Assembly: GCF_014205845.1 (NCBI RefSeq)
Contig: NZ_JACHCR010000005.1
Coordinates: forward strand, 62,001-126,000
DNA: 64,000 bases
From: Mucilaginibacter cryoferens
GTDB taxonomy: Bacteria > Bacteroidota > Bacteroidia > Sphingobacteriales > Sphingobacteriaceae
Direction: 5' to 3'
Part shown: one piece after another, positions 19,442 through 27,458 of the stretch
How the letters are laid out: every line of letters begins with the position of its first letter
Numbering within the stretch: the first letter of the stretch is position 1
Position numbers and translations under genes: made by a program
The notes under the pieces: model-generated
Databases searched by the model: none
Told to the model about the DNA's origin: nothing
Seen by the model: only the letters and a program-made list of their open reading frames with translations

Positions 19442-20650
19442 TTGACTAAAAAAATCTGCATTATAACTCAATCGCATCTTTGCCATAACCCCAGGGTAGT
19501 AAAAGAGGCAATTGCTTTAGAAAGCGCTGGCTATAAGGTTGCGATCATCACCGGAATTATTTCTGCCGATCTGTATCAACTGGATCTGGAAGCTATAAAA
19601 AATGCGCCCAATATTTGTATCGAAAAAGTATTTGATATTTCGGTTTCATCCGTTCATTCCTTTGCAGATAGGTTATTAACCAAACTGGGCCGGCTTCTGA
19701 TCCGTACATTAAAATTTGAAACGGGCCAGGCATTAGGTTACGGTACAACCCGTTACTATAAAATGGCTCTTGCAACTAAGGCCGACCTATACATTTGCCA
19801 CCAGGAGTTTGCAACGTATCTGGGCACTAAACTATTAAGGAAAGGCCTTAAAGTTTCTTTTGATTTTGAAGACTGGTATTCAGAAGACCTGTTGCCTGAA
19901 GCGCGTACCGAACGCCCCATCAATTTACTTCGCAAGGCCGAATCAACTGCGTTGAACAAAGGTACATTTTGTATCACCACATCAAATGCTATGGCAGCCA
20001 AACTTGTAGCAGTTTATTCAAGTAAACAGCCTGATGTGATCTATAATGTGTTTCCGTCTGAAGATGTGATCTCCAAAAGTCATAAGGTTTTCACAAATCC
20101 CATAAAACTGTTTTGGTTTTCGCAAACTATTGGCCCCGGCAGGGGGCTGGAGCAGTTTATTGAGATGCTCAAAGCCATCAAAACCGGGCTCGAATTACAC
20201 CTGTTAGGTAATGTTAGTGAAAACTATAGCGAAGCATTAATTAGCCTGCTAAGCGGGCAGCATAAGCTACATTTCCACCAGCTTATTGAACCCAATAAAC
20301 TGGCAGCCAAAATAGCTCAATTTGATATCGGTCTGGCTCTTGAGCTTGATACACCCATGAGCCGCAATTATACCATCACCAACAAATTTTTTCAATATGT
20401 GCAATCGGGGCTACCGGTAATTACCAGCGAAACCGCAGGGCAAAACGAGGCCTTTGAGCAGTTTAAACCAGGTTTCAAATTATCACAACAACCAACTGCG
20501 GCACAAATAACGGCACTGGAAAACTGGCTCAATAATACTGATGAATTACAGGCTGCCAGAAACCGGGCTATCGAAGCGGCGGCATTTTACAATTGGGAAA
20601 ACGAATCAAAAAAATTGCTGGCATTAGTAAAAACCGCCATTGAAAAATAA
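19442..20650 (+). CDS. GT4-like glycosyltransferase
   Basis: A 402-aa GT-B glycosyltransferase. It opens with KKICIITQSHLCHNPRVVKEA, a common start in bacterial GT4 proteins. The middle has FDFEDWYSED and the donor domain begins near LFWFSQTIGPGRGLEQFI. The donor-site signature is weak: LALELDTPMSRNYTITNKFF with a YVQSGLPVITSE block replaces the standard E-x7-E. The start is TTG, 9 bp after the preceding stop. It overlaps the next gene by 11 bp. Confidence 0.82.
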   Translation: MTKKICIITQSHLCHNPRVVKEAIALESAGYKVAIITGIISADLYQLDLEAIKNAPNICIEKVFDISVSSVHSFADRLLTKLGRLLIRTLKFETGQALGYGTTRYYKMALATKADLYICHQEFATYLGTKLLRKGLKVSFDFEDWYSEDLLPEARTERPINLLRKAESTALNKGTFCITTSNAMAAKLVAVYSSKQPDVIYNVFPSEDVISKSHKVFTNPIKLFWFSQTIGPGRGLEQFIEMLKAIKTGLELHLLGNVSENYSEALISLLSGQHKLHFHQLIEPNKLAAKIAQFDIGLALELDTPMSRNYTITNKFFQYVQSGLPVITSETAGQNEAFEQFKPGFKLSQQPTAAQITALENWLNNTDELQAARNRAIEAAAFYNWENESKKLLALVKTAIEK

Positions 20651-21599
20651 GGTTAGCTTGCAGATAAACCTTGCTCCCGGCGATTATCCGCATGCCAAAT
20701 ATATTCTTAAGCACCAGTTGGATGTGATGGCAAAACAGGTTGATGAGATCATCCTAACTGTTGATACCCGGCCAAGCAAAGGCCGTTTCTCCGAGGGTTG
20801 GGAAGCCAACAAAGAGCTGCTGCACAAGTTTCTATCTACAGAAATTGAACCCAAATACGCCGTTAAAATTGTACCGGTAGATTATGCTTCGATAACTAAA
20901 CAAAAGGTTGCCGAATACTTTTTTGGTAAAAAAAACATGCCCGATAAGGATTTCAGGGGCGGCCCCTTTTATGCCTATTTCTTTGGGATATACACCGCCG
21001 CTAATAACCTCGTTTTCCATTTAGATTCAGATTTATTTTTGGGCGGCGGCAGTCCTGAATGGATTGCTGAGGCAGTTAATTTTTTTGAAACAGATGCCGC
21101 TTGCTTTGTAATGGCTCCGTTACCAGGCCCGCCCAATAGCGCCGATACGCTAATTGATCAGCAGGTTGTTGATAAAATTGCGCCATATGTCTGGCAGTTG
21201 GAGGGCATGAGTACCCGGATATTTATGATTGATAAAAGCCGGTTTAAAACCAACAAGCTACAATTAACCAGGCCGCCCATGCGGGGCCAGGTAAAAGCAA
21301 TAGTAGAAGGCAACTCCAATGCCGGTTTGCCCGAGCACATGATATCAGCCTATATTAACAAACACCATTTAAAACGGATAGATTTTTTAGGTAGCGGCAA
21401 GGGCCTTTGGTCATTACATCCTCCATATCGTACCCAGGCTTTTTATGAAGGGCTGCCGGGGCTTATCAAAAGGATTGAATCAAATGACCTGCCGCCGGAG
21501 CAACAGGGTTTTTATGACATTATTAATGAGGTTTGCGACTGGTCATCAGCCCGCGAAAAGATTAGGAACAACCGCTGGTGGAAAAAACTACTGAAATAA
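20640..21599 (+). CDS. Unassigned GT-A-like glycosyltransferase
   Basis: I cannot place this 319-aa protein in a named family. VSLQINLAPGDYPHAKYIL, then DEIILTVDTRPSKGRF, then LVFHLDSDLFLGGG (DSD at residues 129-131) read as a GT-A nucleotide-binding domain with a metal site, related distantly to GT2. The second half has GMSTRIFMID, EGNSNAGLPEHMIS and a tryptophan-rich end. The start is a TTG that overlaps the upstream gene by 11 bp, and the spacing to the next gene is 4 bp, so it is a full member of the operon. Confidence 0.72.
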   Translation: MKNKVSLQINLAPGDYPHAKYILKHQLDVMAKQVDEIILTVDTRPSKGRFSEGWEANKELLHKFLSTEIEPKYAVKIVPVDYASITKQKVAEYFFGKKNMPDKDFRGGPFYAYFFGIYTAANNLVFHLDSDLFLGGGSPEWIAEAVNFFETDAACFVMAPLPGPPNSADTLIDQQVVDKIAPYVWQLEGMSTRIFMIDKSRFKTNKLQLTRPPMRGQVKAIVEGNSNAGLPEHMISAYINKHHLKRIDFLGSGKGLWSLHPPYRTQAFYEGLPGLIKRIESNDLPPEQQGFYDIINEVCDWSSAREKIRNNRWWKKLLK

Positions 21600-21603
21600 C
21601 CTC

Positions 21604-22878
21604 ATGAAAAAGCTGCTCATCATATCGCCCTATTTTCCACCGGTAAATGGTGCGGATATGCAGCGCATACGTATGAGCCTCCCCTATTTTGCAGCCAACA
21701 ACTGGGAAGCCGAAGTAATAATGGTTGATGAACAATATACCGACCTGCCTACCGACGAATTGCTTTTACAAAGCATTCCCAAACACATAAAGATCCATAA
21801 AGTAAAGGCGTTAAAAAAAAACATCACATCCAAACTGGGCCTTGGCAGTATTGCTTTACGATGCTTATGGTTTTACAGGCAAAAGATAAAGGCGCTTTTA
21901 AAAACACAACAATACGATCTTATTTATTTTTCTACCACACAGTTCCCGGTTTGTATTTTGGGGGCCTATTTTAAGAAGCGTTTTGGCATCCCTTACGTAA
22001 TTGATATGCAGGACCCCTGGTTTTCTACCTATTACCATGATAAGCCAAAAGCGCAAAGGCCGCCAAAATACTGGTTCTCCTACCGTTTAAACAAATACCT
22101 GGAACCCATTGCCATGAACAGTGCAAGCGGCCTCATCAGTGTTTCTGATGATTATACCGCCGATCTGAAAAACCGTTATCCCCCAATTAAAAATATCCCA
22201 TCGGCCACCATAACCTTTGGCGCCTTTGAGCCGGATATGCAAATAGCCGCGCAAAATAAAAACGCGTTTCCCAATCTGCTCGATGTTCGGTATACCAATA
22301 TCGTTTATATAGGCCGTGGTGGTGCAGATATGCACCTGGCAATTACTCCGCTGTTTAAAGCGCTTAAAGCCGGGTTAGATAAAGGTAATGAGGCTTTTAA
22401 ATTATTAAAGTTATACTTTATAGGCACAAGCTACGCACCAAACGGGCAGGGAAAACCAAGCATTTTACCGCTTGCCCAACAGTTTGGCTTAGCAAACAAT
22501 GTGATTGAAATTACCGATAGGATAAGCTATTATCACACGCTGGTTACCCTGCAGCTGGCCGATGCCTTGTTTATTCCTGGCTCTGACGATCCTAAATATA
22601 CGGCTTCAAAAATTTATCCGTATTTACTTACGCAGAAGCCATTACTGGCTATCTTTAACCGGGCAAGTTCGGTAATAAACATTATGAAAGAATACGGCGT
22701 AAAAGAGGTGTATGATTATGATACCGTTACCGAAGCCAACGTCAACACCTTTTTATCTTCGCTCATCAATGGTGACCTGGAAATGCCCCGTTACCATTCC
22801 CAAGCTATAAATAAATACTCGGCCAGGCAAATGACCTTTAACCAATGCAAACTTTTCGACAGCGTTATTAGTGGATAA
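21604..22878 (+). CDS. GT4-like glycosyltransferase
   Basis: A 424-aa GT-B glycosyltransferase. It starts KKLLIISPYFPPVNGADMQR, the loop typical of GT4 enzymes that act on lipid-linked acceptors. YVIDMQDPWFSTYY is a conserved acceptor-domain block. The donor domain starts near NIVYIGRGGADMH, and ADALFIPGSDDPKYTASKIY with LLTQKPLLAIF replaces the usual glutamate motif, as in some WbuB-like enzymes. It overlaps the methyltransferase gene by 8 bp. Confidence 0.85.
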   Translation: MKKLLIISPYFPPVNGADMQRIRMSLPYFAANNWEAEVIMVDEQYTDLPTDELLLQSIPKHIKIHKVKALKKNITSKLGLGSIALRCLWFYRQKIKALLKTQQYDLIYFSTTQFPVCILGAYFKKRFGIPYVIDMQDPWFSTYYHDKPKAQRPPKYWFSYRLNKYLEPIAMNSASGLISVSDDYTADLKNRYPPIKNIPSATITFGAFEPDMQIAAQNKNAFPNLLDVRYTNIVYIGRGGADMHLAITPLFKALKAGLDKGNEAFKLLKLYFIGTSYAPNGQGKPSILPLAQQFGLANNVIEITDRISYYHTLVTLQLADALFIPGSDDPKYTASKIYPYLLTQKPLLAIFNRASSVINIMKEYGVKEVYDYDTVTEANVNTFLSSLINGDLEMPRYHSQAINKYSARQMTFNQCKLFDSVISG

Positions 22879-23764
22879 AATTAAAAGAACCTTTGGCTTT
22901 ATATTAAACCACCCTTTAGGCAAAAGGCATCCGCTTAAAGCGTTTATCCGTTTTTTAGGCTGGCAGTTTCAAAGTAGCCTGCAACCGGCAAAACTTATTA
23001 TAAAGCCCTATATCGCCGGTATAAATTTTTACGCACGCAAGGGACTTACCGGTATTACGGGCAACATTTACACCGGCCTGCACGAATTTAATGACATGGC
23101 CTTTCTATTGCATTTTTTAACTCCTGATGATATCTTTTTTGATATCGGCGCCAATGTAGGCTCATACACCTTATTGGCTGCGGGCGTATGCAAAGCCAAA
23201 ACCATCGCCATTGAAGCATCTGCAAATACAGCCGCTATCACCGCCAAAAACATCGGTCTTAATCAATTACAAAACAAAGCTACTTTAATAAACGCAGCAG
23301 CGGGCGCAGCGGCAGGCATACTCACCTTTTCAAAAAACGAAGACACCACCAACCACATCATCAGCGCCGGCGAAAGCGCCAACATGGATGTGGAAACTGT
23401 AAACGTGATCAGCATAGATTCGCTCACCCAAACTAACAAACCCTCCCTCATCAAAATTGATGTAGAAGGTTTTGAAACCGAAGTGCTTAACGGAATGAGC
23501 GATACGCTAAAACAAACAACTCTAAAAGCCATTATCATCGAACTGAATGGCAGCGGTTTACGCTATGGTTTTAATGAAGAAGAGATCCATCAAACGTTTT
23601 TATCAAATGGATTTAAGCCATACCAATATGATCCCTTTAAAAGGGAACTAAATTTAATGCCTTCGTTTGGCAGTTATAATACTATTTACTGCCGCGACGC
23701 GACGTTTATTACGGCGCGTTTAAAAACCGCTAAAGGATTTAAAATAATGGGCGAAACTATTTAA
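22871..23764 (+). CDS. FkbM-family SAM-dependent methyltransferase
   Basis: A 297-aa class I methyltransferase of the FkbM family. FFDIGANVGSYTLLAAG (residues ~89-105) is the SAM-binding motif I, IAIEAS is motif II, and LIKIDVEGFETEVLNGM is the family hallmark. In surface-glycan loci such enzymes O-methylate sugars. Because the ABC exporter here has a C-terminal domain that may read chain ends, a methyl cap added by this enzyme is a reasonable inference. The start is GTG and overlaps the previous gene by 8 bp. Confidence 0.9.
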   Translation: MDKIKRTFGFILNHPLGKRHPLKAFIRFLGWQFQSSLQPAKLIIKPYIAGINFYARKGLTGITGNIYTGLHEFNDMAFLLHFLTPDDIFFDIGANVGSYTLLAAGVCKAKTIAIEASANTAAITAKNIGLNQLQNKATLINAAAGAAAGILTFSKNEDTTNHIISAGESANMDVETVNVISIDSLTQTNKPSLIKIDVEGFETEVLNGMSDTLKQTTLKAIIIELNGSGLRYGFNEEEIHQTFLSNGFKPYQYDPFKRELNLMPSFGSYNTIYCRDATFITARLKTAKGFKIMGETI

Positions 23765-23765
23765 C

Positions 23766-24920
23766 ATGCGTTTAGCCATCATCACCACCCACCCCATCCA
23801 GTATTATGCCCCGGTATTTAAACTATTGGCCGAGCAAATGGATGTTAAAGTGTTTTATACCTGGGGTACGCAGGCGCAGGAAAAATTTGATCCCGGTTTT
23901 GGCAAAACCATCACCTGGGACATTCCATTGCTTGAGGGCTACCCCTACGAGTGGGTTAAAAACACGGCCCCAGATCCCGGCTCTCATCATTTTAAAGGCA
24001 TTGTTAATCCGGAGCTTATTAACCAGATAAATACCTGGCAGGCCGAGGCTATACTGGTTTACGGCTGGGCGTATGATAGTCATTTAAAGGTTATCAGGCA
24101 TTTTAAAAACAAATTGCCGCTTTATTTCAGGGGCGACTCTACGCTGTTAGATATTAAAAAAGGGCCGAAACAGGCTTTACGGTCTGTTTTTTTGAGATGG
24201 GTATACAACCATATTAACCACGCTTTTTATGTGGGCAGTAATAATAAGGCTTACTTTAAAAAGTATGGTTTAAAAGACGGGCAGCTGAGTTTTGCACCGC
24301 ACGCTATTGATAACAACAGGTTTGCCGCCAACAGTACCGATGAAGCCGCAAAAATCAGGTCGGGATTAGGTATTAAACCAAACGATGTATTGGTATTATT
24401 TGCCGGTAAGCTCGAAGAAAAAAAATCGCCCCAATTATTGCTGGATGCTTTTTTAACTTTGAACATGCCAAACACCCATTTATTATTTGTTGGTAACGGC
24501 ATTTTGGAGATAGCTTTAAAAACAAATGCCAGCAAAAGCAATAATGTTCATTTCATAACTTTTCAAAATCAATCGGCAATGCCTGCTATATACCAGGCCT
24601 GTAACCTGTTTTGCCTGCCCTCGCAAGGCCCCGGCGAAACGTGGGGGCTTGCCGTAAATGAGGCTATGGCCGCAGGTAAACCGGTGCTGGTATCAGACAA
24701 ATGCGGCTGCGCTGCTAATTTGGTAATTCCCGGCGTTACCGGCCAAATATTTGAAGCAGCAAACTTTGCAGATATAACCACCAAACTTCATTTATTAATT
24801 AAAGACAGGGCCAGGTTAGCTATTTTAGGAGGTAATGCCAAAGAAAAAATAGCCGCATGGAGTTTTAATAACCAGGCAGCTGCCATTTTAAACACTATCA
24901 ATAATACCCATGCAAACTAA
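23766..24920 (+). CDS. GT4-family glycosyltransferase
   Basis: A 384-aa GT-B enzyme beginning RLAIITTHPIQYYAPVF, a distinctive opening found in GT4 proteins near exopolysaccharide polymerase genes. YFRGDSTLL lies in the acceptor domain and VLFAGKLEEKKSP starts the donor domain. The signature GPGETWGLAVNEAMAAGKPVL contains both glutamates of the E-x7-E motif. It is the first gene of the exosortase-linked module and overlaps the Wzy-like gene by 11 bp. Confidence 0.9.
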   Translation: MRLAIITTHPIQYYAPVFKLLAEQMDVKVFYTWGTQAQEKFDPGFGKTITWDIPLLEGYPYEWVKNTAPDPGSHHFKGIVNPELINQINTWQAEAILVYGWAYDSHLKVIRHFKNKLPLYFRGDSTLLDIKKGPKQALRSVFLRWVYNHINHAFYVGSNNKAYFKKYGLKDGQLSFAPHAIDNNRFAANSTDEAAKIRSGLGIKPNDVLVLFAGKLEEKKSPQLLLDAFLTLNMPNTHLLFVGNGILEIALKTNASKSNNVHFITFQNQSAMPAIYQACNLFCLPSQGPGETWGLAVNEAMAAGKPVLVSDKCGCAANLVIPGVTGQIFEAANFADITTKLHLLIKDRARLAILGGNAKEKIAAWSFNNQAAAILNTINNTHAN

Positions 24921-26322
24921 ACAGGCACCGTTAGAGCGTATTATTGTATTATTTGTGCCCTGGGCCCTGGCAGCTTTGCTGGGCAGCGATTACGAGCTAT
25001 CGTACATCATAGCCTGGCTTGGGTCGTTCCTCATATTTTTTCTTACCCTAACGGGTTGGGTTAAACCCATACCCGACGACAGAAGTGTGGCCGAGCAGCT
25101 GATGCGCCCAATTTTTTTGGTGCAGATAATTTTTGCCGGCTATATGGCCTGCACCTCCATATTTTATTTTATGGATGTTTTGGGCTATCAAAATTTCGAA
25201 AAAGTAAGCACAACCTTGGTTGATCAGGATAGGCTGCAGCATGTAGCCCAATGCCAGCGCTACTATTGTTTAGGGCACGCCGCCTTTGTAACAGGTATTT
25301 TGATGTTTATGGATTACGGTACCAAATCAAAATACCATATCTCGCAAGATAAGCTGGCTAATTTACTGATGATGTTTGCGGTTGTAAGCTTCCCTGCATC
25401 CATCCTTTTTATCCGTATACCGGGCTTATCGCAGTTTGCCAACCAATTCAGCTCGTTAAGCTTTATTGCAGGTACGTTAGCGCTCGCTTTTGCCATACCC
25501 TTAAAAAAAATAGGCAATACCCTTATCTGTATCGCCTTTTACTTTTTTAACTTTTACCAGGCCCTTATTTCGGGTTTTAAAGAGCCAATTATTATCAGCG
25601 TATTGGTTTTGGGGATATTTTTATACCCTAACTACAAAAAACTAGTGGCAGGTATCTTTATCCCTATACTGCTGCTTTTGTTTATGTTTTTGCCAACATA
25701 CAACCGTATTTTCAGGCAAAATGCATGGTCGGGTGATGCTTCTGCCGATGAGGCTACCCAACTGGCCCTTGATGCTGCATTAGGTAACGGTGATGCCGGA
25801 GATGTTGAAGACTCCAACTGGGGTTTCCTGGTTTACCGTTTAAGCGAAATTGATATGTTTATTAAGTTTACCCAATCAACTCCAAAAACTGTTGATTTTT
25901 ATGGTTCCAAACTACTCGAACAGTCAGCTATGGCTGTAATTCCACGTATTTTTTGGCCGGATAAACCAAGTACCGAAGAACTGATCATGGAGCGCGTATA
26001 TGACGCGGGCGTAATTAATAGAAATTCGACAGTATCGGCAAAACCGGCATTCATTGTTGATGCTTATCTTACGTTTGGAGGCCTGGGAATATTTGTAACT
26101 ATGCTTATTTACGGAGCAGTAGCGCAAATTATTTCTGTAAAAGCCGAGAAACTTTTTGGAGGTTATATTTTAGGTACAGCATTAATATTCAGTGGCCTGT
26201 TCCAGATCATGTGGCGTGGCCTTAGTTTCGAGTTTTTGATAAACACCGTTTTTTGGAGCTACATTAGTATGTTGGTTATTCATAAAATACTCACCATGTC
26301 TAATATTCTAAAAGAGATTTGA
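24910..26322 (+). CDS. Wzy-like polysaccharide polymerase (exosortase Y-associated type)
   Basis: A 470-aa polytopic membrane protein with about ten to twelve hydrophobic helices and one large periplasmic-type loop (residues ~265-345, with IPRIFWPDKPSTEELIME near its end). A Wzy-like topology beside glycosyltransferases and an exosortase-like gene agrees with the group I remember as exosortase Y-associated Wzy-like proteins. The expected reaction is polymerisation of repeat units, or their transfer, on the periplasmic side. No catalytic residue is proven for this group. Its stop overlaps the next TTG start (TTGA). Confidence 0.8.
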   Translation: MQTKQAPLERIIVLFVPWALAALLGSDYELSYIIAWLGSFLIFFLTLTGWVKPIPDDRSVAEQLMRPIFLVQIIFAGYMACTSIFYFMDVLGYQNFEKVSTTLVDQDRLQHVAQCQRYYCLGHAAFVTGILMFMDYGTKSKYHISQDKLANLLMMFAVVSFPASILFIRIPGLSQFANQFSSLSFIAGTLALAFAIPLKKIGNTLICIAFYFFNFYQALISGFKEPIIISVLVLGIFLYPNYKKLVAGIFIPILLLLFMFLPTYNRIFRQNAWSGDASADEATQLALDAALGNGDAGDVEDSNWGFLVYRLSEIDMFIKFTQSTPKTVDFYGSKLLEQSAMAVIPRIFWPDKPSTEELIMERVYDAGVINRNSTVSAKPAFIVDAYLTFGGLGIFVTMLIYGAVAQIISVKAEKLFGGYILGTALIFSGLFQIMWRGLSFEFLINTVFWSYISMLVIHKILTMSNILKEI

Positions 26323-27458
26323 GGGTATTACAAATTTCGGCCGCATACAAGCCCGCATACATTTATGGCGGCCCAACCATGTCTGTAGCTATGCTGTGCG
26401 AGCAATTGGTAAAAGCAGGTTGCCATATCAGTATGTTTGCCACCACGGCCAATGGCCCCGCCGAGCTTGATGTAAACCCCAATGAAACGTTAATAGTTGA
26501 TGGCGTATGCGTTACCTATTTTAAACGCATCACCAAAGATCACAGTCATCTATCCCCCGCCCTGCTCAAAGCTGTTTGGCAAAATGCCAAAGCTTATGAT
26601 GTGGTGCACATTCATGCCTGGTGGAATTTAGTGTCGGTACTGTCATGCCTCATAGCTGTAATACGCGGCGTGCCGGTTGTAGTTTCGGCGAGGGGCACCT
26701 TAAGCCCTTATTCTTTTCAAAATAAAAATAAGACGATCAAATCCCTCATCCATCATTTACTGAGCCGGCCGGTATTGAAACGCTGCCATATCCACGCCAC
26801 ATCGCAGCGCGAAAATGAGGCTGTAAACAGCATTGTAAACCCCAAAAGCATTACTACCATACCTAACTTTGTAAAGTTGCCGGTTTATCAACCACAGGTA
26901 CAAAAAACTGTCTCAACTCCAATTAAACTCATCTTTTTTTCGAGGATAGAAGAGAAAAAAGGACTGGATATATTGATTAGCGCATTGGCATTGGTTAAAA
27001 CGCCTTTTCACCTTACCATAGCCGGAAACGGTAACCAGGCTTATGTTGAAAGCTTAAAACTATTAGCAAACGATAAAGGCCTTGCGGATAAAGTAACCTG
27101 GGCGGGTTTTATTAATGAAGATAAGTTTGAAATACTGGGGCAGCATGATCTGTTTATCCTGCCATCGCACGATGAAAATTTTGGTAACGCCGTTATTGAA
27201 AGCCTGAGTGCAGGCACACCTGTACTTATTAGCCACGAAGTTGGGCTGGCCAATTATGTAAACATAAACAAGCTGGGCTGGCTTTGTAATACAAACGCGG
27301 ATTCGGTTGCCCAAATAATTGACCAGATAGCAGCCCGGTCAGAAGAGCTAACGCGTATAAGAGCACAGGCACCTCCCATTATTTACCATGACTTTGGTAC
27401 CGATAGCTTAGTTGAAAAATATATAGGTTTGTACCGTAAAATAAGCAAACAGCATTGA
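26319..27458 (+). CDS. GT4-family glycosyltransferase (probably the XrtY-associated XYAG1 type)
   Basis: A 379-aa GT-B enzyme. The opening RVLQISAAYKPAYIYGGPTM is distinctive and matches, from memory, the glycosyltransferase named XYAG1 that accompanies exosortase Y. HIHAWWNLVSV and VSARGTLSPYSF lie in the acceptor domain. The donor site has SHDENFGNAVIESLSAGTPV, with the E-x7-E pair. The start is a TTG overlapping the previous stop; the conserved family opening supports it. Its own stop forms another TTGA with the fusion gene. Confidence 0.88.
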   Translation: MRVLQISAAYKPAYIYGGPTMSVAMLCEQLVKAGCHISMFATTANGPAELDVNPNETLIVDGVCVTYFKRITKDHSHLSPALLKAVWQNAKAYDVVHIHAWWNLVSVLSCLIAVIRGVPVVVSARGTLSPYSFQNKNKTIKSLIHHLLSRPVLKRCHIHATSQRENEAVNSIVNPKSITTIPNFVKLPVYQPQVQKTVSTPIKLIFFSRIEEKKGLDILISALALVKTPFHLTIAGNGNQAYVESLKLLANDKGLADKVTWAGFINEDKFEILGQHDLFILPSHDENFGNAVIESLSAGTPVLISHEVGLANYVNINKLGWLCNTNADSVAQIIDQIAARSEELTRIRAQAPPIIYHDFGTDSLVEKYIGLYRKISKQH

